Assembly: GCF_900130045.1 (NCBI RefSeq)
Contig: NZ_FQXT01000006.1
Span: 3,488-67,487 of the forward strand
From: Leeuwenhoekiella palythoae
GTDB lineage: Bacteria > Bacteroidota > Bacteroidia > Flavobacteriales > Flavobacteriaceae
DNA: 64,000 nucleotides
Direction of reading: 5' to 3'
A program made the translations under genes and the position numbers. How positions within the stretch are numbered: the stretch's first letter is position 1; each line of letters begins with the position of its first letter. Below, in pieces: positions 27,325 through 36,344 of the stretch. The notes beneath the pieces were generated by a model. That model was not told the origin of the DNA. It was given only the letters and a program-made list of their open reading frames with translations, and did not search any database.

Positions 27325-28833
27325 ATGCCTAGCAGACCCAGACTCAATTTTAAAATCATCTTTCATTTAATGGGAGTATTGCTCCTTTTTAATGGAGCTT
27401 TTATGCTGGTTTCGGCCATTGTAGGCTATTTTTATGATGCAGTGTCTGTCGCTGTCGGGATCATTTCTGCCGGTTTGTTGACCGTTTTCTTAGGAATGAT
27501 ATTTATGTTCTTCACACGAGATCATAAAAAAGAAATTCAAAAACGAGAAGGGTATATCGTTGTTACTTTTGGATGGATCTTTATGTCCTTGAGTGGTTGT
27601 TTGCCGTATTTGTTTACAGGATCTATCCCTTCTTTTACAAACGCATTTTTTGAAACCATAAGTGGTTATACCACCACTGGAGCTTCTATTTTAAATGATA
27701 TCGAAGCGATTCCTAATGGAGTTTTGTTCTGGCGAAGCACCACACATTGGATAGGTGGTATGGGAATCATTGTGCTCGCGATTGCGATTTTACCTTTATT
27801 AGGAATAGGAGGAATGCAGCTTTTTGCGGCCGAAGCCCCGGGACCCAATGCCGATAAATTGCACCCGCGAATCACAGACACGGCTAAGCGGCTTTGGCTT
27901 ATCTATTTTGGCTACACCGTAGCCGAAACGATTCTTCTTCAGATCGCCGGAATGTCTTTTCTAGATGCTGTCAATCACGCGATGAGTACCTTGTCAACAG
28001 GTGGTTTTAGTACAAAAAATGCAAGTGTCGCGTACTGGAATGATAATCCTGCAGTGCAGTACATCATTATTCTTTTTATGTTTTTGGCAGGAACCAATTT
28101 TGTCTTAAGCTATTTCGCTTTTAAAGGAAAATTGCGCAACGTTTGGAAAGATGAAGAGTTCAAACTGTATTCTGCTTTTACGGTGGGATTTACCTTATTG
28201 GTGGTTTTGATCATAATTTTCCGTGCTGATGTGTCGGTTTCTTCCATCGATCATCCTATGGTTTTAGGAGAATATGAGAGCGCGATCAGACACGGCTTGT
28301 TTCAGGTGATTTCGGTGATTACAACTACAGGTTTTGTTTCGGCAGACTTTACGATGTGGGCACCGTTTGCTACAATAATCTTTTTCGGACTCATGTTTTT
28401 AGGTGGTTCTGCAGGTTCAACTTCCGGTGGAATTAAAGTAGTGCGACACCTTATGATCGTGAGAAATGGCGTGCTCGAATTTAAACGTACGCTGCATCCT
28501 AACGCAATTTTGCCCGTGCGTCACAACGGTAAAGCGGTCAAAAAAGAGATTGTTTTCAATATTCTGGCGTTTTTCATTCTCTATTTACTGGCTTGGATTA
28601 TTGGTGCTTGTGGACTGGCTTCGATGGGACTCGATTTCCCAACAGCTTTGGGAGGATCAGCGTCTTCTCTGGGTAATGTAGGTCCGGCTTTTGGTATTTT
28701 AAGTCCGGTGAATAATTTTGATGCCTTACCGGTTTTGGGTAAATGGTGGTGCGCCTTTTTAATGCTCATCGGTCGTCTGGAGCTCTTTACTGTTTTGATT
28801 CTGTTAACGCCGTTCTTTTGGCGTAATCGCTAG
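27325..28833 (+). CDS. trkH: Trk potassium uptake transmembrane subunit TrkH
   Basis: 502 residues with many membrane spans and four pore-loop repeats of the Trk/Ktr type: SGYTTTGASIL, STLSTGGFSTKNAS, ITTTGFVSADF and GGSASSLGNVGPAFG, where the glycines form the selectivity filter. LGGSAGSTSGGIKVVRH is the intramembrane-loop region. It takes up K+ across the inner membrane together with TrkA just upstream. The operon is followed by a terminator-like hairpin at 28870-28899. Confidence 0.96.
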   Translation: MPSRPRLNFKIIFHLMGVLLLFNGAFMLVSAIVGYFYDAVSVAVGIISAGLLTVFLGMIFMFFTRDHKKEIQKREGYIVVTFGWIFMSLSGCLPYLFTGSIPSFTNAFFETISGYTTTGASILNDIEAIPNGVLFWRSTTHWIGGMGIIVLAIAILPLLGIGGMQLFAAEAPGPNADKLHPRITDTAKRLWLIYFGYTVAETILLQIAGMSFLDAVNHAMSTLSTGGFSTKNASVAYWNDNPAVQYIIILFMFLAGTNFVLSYFAFKGKLRNVWKDEEFKLYSAFTVGFTLLVVLIIIFRADVSVSSIDHPMVLGEYESAIRHGLFQVISVITTTGFVSADFTMWAPFATIIFFGLMFLGGSAGSTSGGIKVVRHLMIVRNGVLEFKRTLHPNAILPVRHNGKAVKKEIVFNILAFFILYLLAWIIGACGLASMGLDFPTALGGSASSLGNVGPAFGILSPVNNFDALPVLGKWWCAFLMLIGRLELFTVLILLTPFFWRNR

Positions 28834-28869
28834 TAAGGGTTAACTTTGTTAGTGCTGTGAATTCAGCTG

Positions 28870-28899
28870 AAAAGCAAAAGTCAGGTCGCTTTTGTTTTT
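28870..28899 (+). terminator. Intrinsic terminator of trkAH
   Basis: CAAAAG (28875-28880) pairs with CTTTTG (28889-28894), with an alternative AAAAGC/GCTTTT register, followed by TTTTTC. Confidence 0.6.
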
Positions 28900-28932
28900 C
28901 GACTAATCCCAACCAACCCAAAAATAATTGTT

Positions 28933-29913
28933 TTGAAAAATTACGATCTCATTATCATAGGTGGTGGCCCTATAGGTTTGGCCTGCGGAATTGCCGCTAC
29001 AAAAGCCAATCTCAATTATATAATTCTTGAAAAAGGAGTGCTTGTCAATTCGTTGTATAATTTTCCTGAGCAAATGACCTTTTTCTCTACTTCTAATCTA
29101 CTCGAAATAGGGGATGTGCCATTTGTTGCGCATAATGATAAACCTACACGCAAGGAAGCCTTAGAATACTATCGCCGGGTTTATGATAGTTGGAAATTGA
29201 ATGTGCAACTCTACACCCCTGTAGAAAGTATGACGCAAAGCGAAGGGGGATATGTACTTCAAACACCAAAAGGAGCATACAACACTTCTGCTGTAATTGT
29301 TTCTACAGGATTTTACGATACTGCAAGACGTTTGAATGTTCCGGGAGAAGAGCTTGCCAAAGTGCGCCATTTTTATGACAGTCCGCATCCTTATGTCAAC
29401 CAAAAGATCTTAGTGGTTGGCGCTGCCAACTCTGCTTGTGATGTTGCTTTAGAAACGTATTATAAAGGAGCCGAAGTGACGATGGCTATTCGGAGCAATG
29501 AGATTTACCCAAAAACTAAATATTGGATCAAGCCCAATATTGAAAACCGAATTAAAGAAGGTTCTATAAAAGCCTATTTTGAGTCTACTGTTGAAGAGAT
29601 TAAGCCGCATAGTGTAATTCTCAATACCCCAGACGGAACGGTTGAATTAGAAAATGACTTTGTATTGGCTATGATTGGCTATACCCCGGATTTCAATTTG
29701 TTTGAACGTTTAGGAATACCTGTAGATGAAGAAAATCATAAGAAACCAATTCATAACGAAGAAACTCTTGAGACTCCATTGCCCAATGTGTATGTTGCTG
29801 GAGTTATCAATAGCGGATTAAAAACAAGTAAATTGTTTATTGAAAATACACGCGTGCACGCTGATATGATCATCAAGGATCTTAAAAAGAAGCTTGCGGT
29901 AACTTCAGAATAG
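28933..29913 (+). CDS. ypdA: YpdA family putative bacillithiol disulfide reductase
   Basis: 326 residues from a TTG codon at 28933; the dinucleotide motif IIIGGGPIGLACGIAATKAN begins six residues later, so no later start fits. The second Rossmann motif is VVGAANSACDVALETY, and the C-terminus has YVAGVINSGLKTSKLFIEN. YpdA-type flavoproteins use NADPH to reduce oxidised bacillithiol, the low-molecular-weight thiol of Bacteroidota and Firmicutes, in the cytosol. Lack of a CxxC in the active region separates it from thioredoxin reductase. It stands alone between trkH and a fasciclin gene. Confidence 0.85.
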   Translation: MKNYDLIIIGGGPIGLACGIAATKANLNYIILEKGVLVNSLYNFPEQMTFFSTSNLLEIGDVPFVAHNDKPTRKEALEYYRRVYDSWKLNVQLYTPVESMTQSEGGYVLQTPKGAYNTSAVIVSTGFYDTARRLNVPGEELAKVRHFYDSPHPYVNQKILVVGAANSACDVALETYYKGAEVTMAIRSNEIYPKTKYWIKPNIENRIKEGSIKAYFESTVEEIKPHSVILNTPDGTVELENDFVLAMIGYTPDFNLFERLGIPVDEENHKKPIHNEETLETPLPNVYVAGVINSGLKTSKLFIENTRVHADMIIKDLKKKLAVTSE

Positions 29914-29999
29914 TTAATGAATCCCTAAAGTTCAATTTGCCAAAAACCAATAGCGTTTTTCTTCTCGTAAGTGTAGTGTAACTAAAAAAAACTTACATT

Positions 30000-30560
30000 A
30001 TGAAAACGAGAAATTTATTTTCTACAATGCTTGTAGCCTTAATGATGGTTGCAACCACTCAAGTATTTGCACAAGAAACCAAAATGGTAGGCGGTGCAGC
30101 GATGTTTCCTACGAAGAATATTGTAGAAAATGCAGTCAACTCTAAAGATCACACCACTCTGGTTGCAGCTGTAAAAGCAGCAGGCTTGGTTGAGACTTTG
30201 CAAGGTGAAGGACCGTTTACAGTATTGGCACCTACCAATGCAGCTTTTGAAAAACTTCCGGAAGGAACTGTGGCTAACTTATTGAAGCCTGAAAATAAAA
30301 AGGCTTTACAAGGTGTTTTGACCTATCACGTGATTGCCGGTAAAAATTCGGCAGCAGCAATTATTCAAGATATTAAAGATGGTGGAGGAACTGCCGAATG
30401 GACAACCGTAAACGGTCAAAAGTTATGGGGTATGCTCGATGGCGACATGGTGCAAATCAAAGATCAAGCAGGTAACGTAGCAACGGTTACAATTGCCGAT
30501 GTTAATCAGTCCAACGGAGTGATTCACGTAATTGATACGGTACTGCTTCCTGAGATGTAA
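30000..30560 (+). CDS. Secreted fasciclin (FAS1) domain protein
   Basis: 186 residues: a signal peptide (MLVALMMVATTQVFAQ) and one FAS1 domain with H1 motif GPFTVLAPTNAAFEKLP, the central LTYHVIAGK motif, and H2-region NGVIHVIDTVLLPE. Such domains act in adhesion or as small periplasmic/outer surface proteins; the ligand is unknown here. It is monocistronic, ending in a strong bidirectional terminator. Confidence 0.93.
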   Translation: MKTRNLFSTMLVALMMVATTQVFAQETKMVGGAAMFPTKNIVENAVNSKDHTTLVAAVKAAGLVETLQGEGPFTVLAPTNAAFEKLPEGTVANLLKPENKKALQGVLTYHVIAGKNSAAAIIQDIKDGGGTAEWTTVNGQKLWGMLDGDMVQIKDQAGNVATVTIADVNQSNGVIHVIDTVLLPEM

Positions 30561-30580
30561 TCGAGATAATATCAAAAGTA

Positions 30581-30606
30581 AAAAGCGACCCATAGAGGTC
30601 GCTTTT
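30581..30606. terminator. Bidirectional terminator between fasciclin gene and aminotransferase gene
   Basis: Perfect 10-bp stem AAAAGCGACC / GGTCGCTTTT with a 6-nt loop; T-runs follow on both strands, so it can serve both convergent genes. Confidence 0.9.
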
Positions 30607-30631
30607 TTAATGTTATAAAGCTAATTTTCTT

Positions 30632-31828
30632 TTAGGAAACCGCTTTTTTAATTCGAGCTAAAGCTTCTTTGATTTGATCTTGACTTGCTGCATATGAAAT
30701 ACGTATGCAGTTAGGATTACCAAATGCTTCGCCGGTTACCGTAGCAACGTTTGCTTGCTCTAGAATATAAAGTGCAAATTCTGAAGCATTGTTTATGGTT
30801 GTACCATTAAGCGTTTTTCCGAAGTAATGCGAAATATTAGGGAAAACGTAAAATGCACCTTCAGGCTCGTTACACTCAAAACCTTCAATATTATTGAATA
30901 AACCTAAGATCAATTTTCTACGCTCTTTGAACTCATCAACCATATATTGAATTTTGCTCACTGGAGCTTCAAGGGCTGTTATCACGGCACGTTGTGCGAT
31001 ACAGTTAGCACCACTGGTCACTTGACCTTGAATTTTGTTACACGCGCGTGCGATATATGACGGAGCTCCGATATAACCAATTCTCCATCCGGTCATAGCA
31101 AATGCTTTTGCTACACCATTCACGGTTACAACACGGTCGTACATATCTTCAAACTGTGCCATACTTGCGTGACCACCTACGTAATTGATGTGCTCATAAA
31201 TTTCATCACTCACCACTACAATTTGTGGATGCTTTTGAAGCACATCGGCAAGCGCGCGCAATTCAGCTTCACTATAAATAGATCCACTAGGATTACAAGG
31301 CGAACTATACCAAAGCATTTTAGTTTTTGGAGTGATCGCAGCTTCTAATTGTTCTGGGGTCATTTTAAAATCGGTGTCCAATGAAGTTTCAATTTCTACA
31401 GGCACACCTTCAGCAAGCTTCACAATGTCTGAGTAGCTTACCCAATACGGGCAAGGTAGCAACACCTCGTCACCCGGGTTTAAGCAAACCTGAGCTACGT
31501 TGTATAAAGATTGTTTTGCTCCGGTAGAAACCACGATTTGAGAGCGATCATAAGTAAGCTTATTGTCTCGCTTAAATTTGTTGATGATCGCGTCTTTTAA
31601 TTCTACATAACCATCAACAGGAGTGTATGAATTGTAATTGTCATTAACAGCTTGTATTGCTGCGTCTTTAATAAAATCTGGCGTGTTAAAATCTGGTTCT
31701 CCAAGGCTAAGCCCTATAATGTCTTTTCCTTCAGCACGTAGTTCACGCGCCTTTGCGGCCATTGCAAGGGTAGCCGAAGCGGCCAGGTTATTAATTCGGT
31801 CAGATAATTGGTTGGTAAGTGTTTCCAT
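30632..31828 (-). CDS. Class I/II PLP-dependent aminotransferase (aspartate aminotransferase-like)
   Basis: 398 residues of fold-type I. The PLP lysine lies in VNGVAKAFAMTGWRIGYIG; other motifs are LSLGEPDFNTPDFI, STGAKQSLYN, SSPCNPSGSIYSE, VVSDEIYEHI and the C-terminal RISYAASQDQI with the substrate-carboxylate arginine. The sequence pattern fits subgroup I-gamma aspartate aminotransferases, but an aromatic or alanine substrate cannot be excluded. It lies 15 nt downstream of the desaturase gene, so the two may share a transcript. Confidence 0.92.
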   Translation of the reverse strand: METLTNQLSDRINNLAASATLAMAAKARELRAEGKDIIGLSLGEPDFNTPDFIKDAAIQAVNDNYNSYTPVDGYVELKDAIINKFKRDNKLTYDRSQIVVSTGAKQSLYNVAQVCLNPGDEVLLPCPYWVSYSDIVKLAEGVPVEIETSLDTDFKMTPEQLEAAITPKTKMLWYSSPCNPSGSIYSEAELRALADVLQKHPQIVVVSDEIYEHINYVGGHASMAQFEDMYDRVVTVNGVAKAFAMTGWRIGYIGAPSYIARACNKIQGQVTSGANCIAQRAVITALEAPVSKIQYMVDEFKERRKLILGLFNNIEGFECNEPEGAFYVFPNISHYFGKTLNGTTINNASEFALYILEQANVATVTGEAFGNPNCIRISYAASQDQIKEALARIKKAVS

Positions 31829-31843
31829 TTAAAAAATGTAAAA

Positions 31844-32950
31844 TTAAGCAGTTTGAAGAGCGGGGCGCATGCCCATCTCTTTTAAGTATCTAAAATGAGC
31901 AATTACCGCTTTACGTGTGGTCTTATACTCATTATAGGGTAAGTTGAATTCTTGAGCCGTTTCCTTCACGATTTTTGAAATTTTCGTGTAGTGAATATGG
32001 CTGATGTGTGGAAAAATATGATGTTCTACCTGATGATTTAATCCACCAGTAAACCAGTTTACAATCTTGTTTTTAGTCGAAAAGTTAACCGTTGTAAACA
32101 ACTGGTGAATGGCCCAAGTATTCTTCATAGTTCCGGTCTGGTCCGGAAGCGGCATATCTGCTTCGTCGATCACGTGTGCTAATTGAAACACAACACTTAA
32201 AATAACGCCAGCTGTATAATGCATCACAAAGAAACCTAATAAAACTTTCCACCAGGCAATGTCTAAAATCAATAACGGAAGAATGATCCAAATGCTTAAA
32301 TAGATCAACTTTGTGATCACCAGTTTGGTCCATTCTAACTTCGGATTTGGGAATTCACCATAAGATAATTTACGCTTCAGGTAGCGTTTCATCTGAAGAA
32401 AATCAGTGGTAAGTGCCCAGTTAAAGGTTAATAAGCCATATAAAAAGATCGAATAATAATGCTGAAAACGATGGTGCTTATACCATTTTGCGTGTTTTGA
32501 AAAACGTAGAATGCGTCCTGCTTCGAGATCTTCGTCGTGACCATGTATGTTGGTATACGTGTGGTGCAATACATTGTGTTGAACTTGCCAATTGTAAACA
32601 TTTCCGGCAAGAATGTAGATGCTGCTTCCCATCACTTTATTTACCCATTTTTTCTTAGAGAATGAGCCGTGATTACCATCGTGCATTACATTCATTCCCA
32701 CTCCGGCCATACCTACACCCATTACAATGGTCAATAGCAATTGAGCCCAACCCGGCATATCTATGCTGAGCAGTAAGAAGTATGGGGTAAGAAATAGCGA
32801 AAACATAACTATTGTTTTCACGTATAATTTCCAGTTTCCGGTGCGTTCTACATTATTATCTTTAAAATAAGCGTTTACGCGCTTATTGAGTGTTCGGAAA
32901 AATTTAGCCGAATCAACTCTTGAAAATTTTATTGTTTTTGTGTCTTCCAT
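31844..32950 (-). CDS. Membrane fatty acid desaturase (acyl-lipid/acyl-CoA, front-end type)
   Basis: 368 residues with hydrophobic spans and three histidine boxes that bind the di-iron site: HDGNH, HNVLHHTYTN and QVEHHIFPHISH. The glutamine at the start of the third box (QxxHH) is typical of front-end desaturases, although no cytochrome b5 domain is fused. It acts in the inner membrane and adds a double bond to acyl chains; the position is not predictable here. A -7 box lies 52 nt upstream, divergent from rsmG. Confidence 0.92.
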   Translation of the reverse strand: MEDTKTIKFSRVDSAKFFRTLNKRVNAYFKDNNVERTGNWKLYVKTIVMFSLFLTPYFLLLSIDMPGWAQLLLTIVMGVGMAGVGMNVMHDGNHGSFSKKKWVNKVMGSSIYILAGNVYNWQVQHNVLHHTYTNIHGHDEDLEAGRILRFSKHAKWYKHHRFQHYYSIFLYGLLTFNWALTTDFLQMKRYLKRKLSYGEFPNPKLEWTKLVITKLIYLSIWIILPLLILDIAWWKVLLGFFVMHYTAGVILSVVFQLAHVIDEADMPLPDQTGTMKNTWAIHQLFTTVNFSTKNKIVNWFTGGLNHQVEHHIFPHISHIHYTKISKIVKETAQEFNLPYNEYKTTRKAVIAHFRYLKEMGMRPALQTA

Positions 32951-33001
32951 AGAATAAAGCTTATCGCAAAAGCACTTTTTAAGTGTTTTTTAACGCGACC
33001 T

Positions 33002-33009
33002 CAAAAATA
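33002..33009 (-). promoter_or_regulatory. -7 promoter box of the desaturase gene
   Basis: Minus-strand TATTTTTG matches TAnnTTTG exactly; predicted leader about 45 nt. Confidence 0.5.
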
Positions 33010-33062
33010 AGATTTATATCGTTTTAAGGTCTGAAAATCCTTTAATTTAACGCCCGAAATCC

Positions 33063-33070
33063 TAATTTTG
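33063..33070 (+). promoter_or_regulatory. -7 promoter box of rsmG
   Basis: TAATTTTG matches TAnnTTTG exactly, 18 nt before the rsmG start codon; predicted leader about 13 nt. Confidence 0.5.
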
Positions 33071-33088
33071 TTGCCATAAAATTCTATT

Positions 33089-33718
33089 ATGGAGCTAATC
33101 AAGCACTATTTTTCAGATCTTGATGAAAATCAATTGATTCAGTTTGGAAAGTTGAATGAATTGTATCAGGATTGGAATCTAAAAATCAATGTGGTGTCTC
33201 GTAAAGATATTGATGAGATCTACTTGCGACACGTTTTACATTCTTTAGGAATCGCTAAAGTGCAAGCGTTTAAACCGGGAGCGCAAATTCTAGACGTGGG
33301 TACAGGTGGTGGTTTTCCGGGAATTCCGTTAGCGATTTTATTTCCTGAGACGCAATTTCATCTCGTAGATAGTATCGGGAAGAAAATAAAAGTGGTTGAA
33401 GAGGTTGCTGCAGGGTTAAATCTAAAAAATGTAAAAATTACAAATGATCGCGTTGAAAATATTTCGGGCGAGTATGATTTTATCGTGAGTAGGGCAGTAG
33501 CGCAAATGGAAACTTTTGTACGATGGATTAAAGGTAGAATCGCTAAAAAGAGTGAGCACCAACTTAAAAACGGAATTCTTTATCTCAAAGGTGGTGATCT
33601 AACCGAAGAACTTCAACTGTATAAGTCGGCTAAGATCTATGACTTGAGTGATTACTTTAAAGAAGACTTTTTTGAAACTAAAAAAGTGGTGCATCTTCCC
33701 TTAAAATACAAAGGATAA
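33089..33718 (+). CDS. rsmG: 16S rRNA (guanine-527-N7)-methyltransferase
   Basis: 209 residues, the normal length. It methylates N7 of G527 in the 530 loop of 16S rRNA, a change that affects streptomycin response when lost. Motifs: FGKLNELYQDWNLKINVVSRKD, YLRHVLHSL, ILDVGTGGGFPGIPLAILFP (SAM site) and DFIVSRAVAQMETFVRW. Monocistronic with a very strong terminator after it. Confidence 0.96.
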   Translation: MELIKHYFSDLDENQLIQFGKLNELYQDWNLKINVVSRKDIDEIYLRHVLHSLGIAKVQAFKPGAQILDVGTGGGFPGIPLAILFPETQFHLVDSIGKKIKVVEEVAAGLNLKNVKITNDRVENISGEYDFIVSRAVAQMETFVRWIKGRIAKKSEHQLKNGILYLKGGDLTEELQLYKSAKIYDLSDYFKEDFFETKKVVHLPLKYKG

Positions 33719-33733
33719 CAAGCATTTATACAA

Positions 33734-33764
33734 AAAAATAGCGGCTCAAGGAGCCGCTATTTTT
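33734..33764. terminator. Bidirectional terminator of rsmG and the small unknown gene
   Basis: Perfect 14-bp stem (AAAAATAGCGGCTC / GAGCCGCTATTTTT) with an AAG loop, T-tracts on both strands. Confidence 0.92.
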
Positions 33765-33766
33765 GT

Positions 33767-34024
33767 TTAAGTTCGTAGCATATTTAGGTACGTTCGGTTA
33801 CATCGTGTTCCAAAACTTCTCAAGAAATCTTTTGCTCTGTTGAGCAGCGTGGTGCGCTGCTCCTGATCGATCTCAAGTAAGGTGTCTTCAAGTTCTTTAA
33901 GCTTGTCATCAATACTTTCTGGATCGCGAACCAGATAGAGTTTTTCTTTCTTTCGGGTTATTCTGCGTTTGCTTTTCTTTTTTGAAACATCAATAACTGA
34001 ATATTTTACTTTCAGTACATACAT
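33767..34024 (-). CDS. Small basic protein of unknown function
   Basis: I do not recognise this family. The frame is open to an ATG at 34069, but the promoter-like TACCTTTG at 34067-34074 overlaps that codon, and a GGAGG lies 8 nt before the ATG at 34024, so 34024 is chosen (85 residues). The product starts MYVLKVKYSVIDVS, has a lysine/arginine cluster (KKKSKRRITRKKEK), then an acidic helical stretch (DDKLKELEDTLLEI) and an end with FLRSFGTRCNRTYLNML. The basic patch suggests nucleic acid or ribosome contact, which is only a guess. It stands alone between two terminators. Confidence 0.6.
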   Translation of the reverse strand: MYVLKVKYSVIDVSKKKSKRRITRKKEKLYLVRDPESIDDKLKELEDTLLEIDQEQRTTLLNRAKDFLRSFGTRCNRTYLNMLRT

Positions 34025-34066
34025 TTTATTATCCTCCGTCGTCATAATCATCGTATTTTGATTACT

Positions 34067-34074
34067 CAAAGGTA
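34067..34074 (-). promoter_or_regulatory. -7 promoter box of the small unknown gene
   Basis: Minus-strand TACCTTTG matches TAnnTTTG exactly. It overlaps the most upstream in-frame ATG and so argues for a later start. Confidence 0.5.
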
Positions 34075-34148
34075 AAAAAAATAGTTCAGATAACCTTAAA
34101 TTTAAGTTTACGTAACATTAAGTTAACATTAGAAGTAGGGTTAAAAGA

Positions 34149-34177
34149 AAAGCTACCGTCTTGAAGACGATAGCTTT
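34149..34177 (-). terminator. Intrinsic terminator of pruA
   Basis: On the minus strand AAAGCTATCGTCT pairs with AGACGGTAGCTTT (one T-G pair) around a 3-nt loop, followed by TCTTTT. It lies 22 nt past the pruA stop. Confidence 0.8.
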
Positions 34178-34198
34178 ATGTTAGATTTTAAGAAGAAT

Positions 34199-35824
34199 TT
34201 ACTCTCCTAAAAATGGATATCTGTAATCCTCTGGGGTAACAAATGTTTCCTTAATCAAGCGTGGAGAAACCCAACGTAATAAGTTGAGAACGCTTCCTGC
34301 TTTGTCGTTTGTTCCCGAAGCACGAGCACCACCAAAAGGTTGTTGTCCTACCACTGCACCTGTAGGTTTATCATTGATGTAGAAGTTACCCGCTGCGTTT
34401 TGCAATGCATCTGTAGCTTCAACAATTGCATAACGATCTCCTGATAGTACAGCACCTGTTAATGCATAATCGCAATCGTCTACAAGCTCTAGAGTTTTAG
34501 CCCAATCAGCATCTTCATATACGTAGATAGAAACTACAGGACCAAACAATTCGGTAGTCATTGTGGTATATTTAGGATCTGTAGTAACGATTACTGTAGG
34601 CTCTACAAAGTAACCGGTAGACTTGTCATAATTTCCACCAGCAATGATTTCAGCTTCGCTGTCTTCTTTAGCTTGGTCAATGTACTTGGCTAGCTTATCA
34701 AAAGAACCTTCGTGAATCACAGCAGTGATGAAGTTGCTCATATCTTCTGGTGATCCCATTTTAAAAGATTTAATATCTTCCAGTAAGAATTCTTTAACCT
34801 CTGACCAGATCGATTTTGCCACATAAACCCGACTTGCTGCGCTACATTTCTGTCCTTGGAATTCAAAAGCACCCCTTGAAATCGCGGTAGCAACTTGTTT
34901 TGGGTTTGCCGTAGGATGCGCGAGGATAAAATCTTTACCTCCGGTTTCTCCAACGATACGTGGGTACGTTTTATAAGTGTGAATATTTGCGCCAATTTTT
35001 GCCCAGATATCTTTAAATACGTGTGTTGAACCGGTAAAGTGAATTCCAGCAAAATCCGGACTCGCCAAAACCGTGTCTGTGATCATCTCGGGATCTCCCA
35101 TTACCATATTGATCACGCCGGCAGGAACACCTGCTTCTTCAAAAACTTCCATAATAACCTGAGCAGAATAAACCTGACTGTCACTTGGTTTCCATACCAC
35201 GGTATTACCCATCAATGCCGGGGCAGCCGGTAAGTTTCCTGCGATTGCGGTAAAGTTAAATGGCGTTACGGAATAAATGAATCCTTCAAGTGGGCGGTGC
35301 TCAACGCGGTTCCAAGCAGCAGCTGAAGACTCAGGCTGTTCAGAGTAAATTTCACTCATATATTGCACGTTGAAGCGCAAGAAATCTATTAGCTCACAAG
35401 CACTATCAATTTCCGCCTGAAAAATATTCTTAGACTGTGCCAGCATAGTCGCTGCATTAATCTTATAACGGTAAGGTCCTTGAATGAGTTCTGCGGCTTT
35501 TAAGAAAATAGCTGCACGTTGCTCCCAAGGCATTTTTGCCCATTTTTTACGAGCTTCTAATGCGGTTGAGATTGCATCTTCAACGTGTTTTTTTTCAGCT
35601 AAGCTATACTTTCCTAAAGCGTGTTTGTGATCGTGTGGCGGAGACATCGTACGCGTATTTGACGTTTCGATTTTTTCGCCATTTATATAAAGAGGCACAT
35701 CAATCGTGCTGTTGTATAAATTTTTATAGGCTTTTAATACTTCTTCTCGTTCTGGAGTTCCCGGAGCGTAGCTTTTTACAGGCTCATTGATCGCAACAGG
35801 TACTTCAAAAAATCCTTTTGACAT
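34199..35824 (-). CDS. pruA: L-glutamate gamma-semialdehyde dehydrogenase (1-pyrroline-5-carboxylate dehydrogenase)
   Basis: 541 residues; it oxidises glutamate semialdehyde to glutamate with NAD+, the second step of proline breakdown. It is the stand-alone long form without the proline dehydrogenase fusion of PutA. Catalytic Cys lies in FQGQKCSAASRVY and the general-base Glu in IVGETGGKDF; the NAD-binding FTGSTHVFKDIW and VTPFNFTAIAGNLP are clear, as is the C-terminal QQPFGGARASGTNDKAG. The proline dehydrogenase gene is not in the window. Its neighbour apaG is separated by 131 nt. Confidence 0.96.
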   Translation of the reverse strand: MSKGFFEVPVAINEPVKSYAPGTPEREEVLKAYKNLYNSTIDVPLYINGEKIETSNTRTMSPPHDHKHALGKYSLAEKKHVEDAISTALEARKKWAKMPWEQRAAIFLKAAELIQGPYRYKINAATMLAQSKNIFQAEIDSACELIDFLRFNVQYMSEIYSEQPESSAAAWNRVEHRPLEGFIYSVTPFNFTAIAGNLPAAPALMGNTVVWKPSDSQVYSAQVIMEVFEEAGVPAGVINMVMGDPEMITDTVLASPDFAGIHFTGSTHVFKDIWAKIGANIHTYKTYPRIVGETGGKDFILAHPTANPKQVATAISRGAFEFQGQKCSAASRVYVAKSIWSEVKEFLLEDIKSFKMGSPEDMSNFITAVIHEGSFDKLAKYIDQAKEDSEAEIIAGGNYDKSTGYFVEPTVIVTTDPKYTTMTTELFGPVVSIYVYEDADWAKTLELVDDCDYALTGAVLSGDRYAIVEATDALQNAAGNFYINDKPTGAVVGQQPFGGARASGTNDKAGSVLNLLRWVSPRLIKETFVTPEDYRYPFLGE

Positions 35825-35955
35825 ATAATTATTTTTTGTTGTTTTTAGTATTTGTTCGTGCTAAACTTTGAACGTGCTAAAGTTACAAAATATAAAAGGC
35901 AATACCTTGCGCGAACGAGATGCGATTTATATACTATTTTAATGGAATTTTGGGC

Positions 35956-36342
35956 CTAGTTGAGCAAATGGGTAGCGCTAAGCTTAAACGTGGGTATTGA
36001 AACTTGAAATTGAGCGGAATTTGTAAAATTGATCATCGTATAATACCCGTTCATTGCCCCAAAAGGAGAACGTAGCAAACAGCCCGAAGAGTAGGTGTGT
36101 GTTTCTCCCGGTTTAAGTACGGGTTTCTGGCCAATTACGCCTTCGCCAACTACTTTCTCTTGAATATTTAGTGCATCGTAAATATCCCAAGATCTGCTTA
36201 GTAATTGCACGGTGTCTTCGCTGTTATTGGTGATACTTACTTTATAACCAAAAGCATAGAAGAGCATGCCTTCTTTTGTGAAGGAGCCTTCAAAATAAGT
36301 GTCTACAGATACCCGAATGCCTTTAGTTACTTGTTCTACCAT
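35956..36342 (-). CDS. apaG: ApaG domain protein
   Basis: 128 residues from the ATG at 36342 (MVEQVTKGIRVSVDTYFEG); an in-frame TTG at 36348 overlaps the previous stop but is less likely. It has the Ig-like ApaG fold with YKVSITNNSEDTVQLLSRSW, the conserved VVGEGVIGQKPVLKPGE and YSSGCLLRSPFGAMNGYYTM. ApaG has been linked to Co2+/Mg2+ resistance in enterobacteria; the biochemical role is unsettled. It lies 2 nt downstream of the DUF3667 gene and is likely co-transcribed. Confidence 0.94.
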   Translation of the reverse strand: MVEQVTKGIRVSVDTYFEGSFTKEGMLFYAFGYKVSITNNSEDTVQLLSRSWDIYDALNIQEKVVGEGVIGQKPVLKPGETHTYSSGCLLRSPFGAMNGYYTMINFTNSAQFQVSIPTFKLSATHLLN

Positions 36343-36344
36343 AA

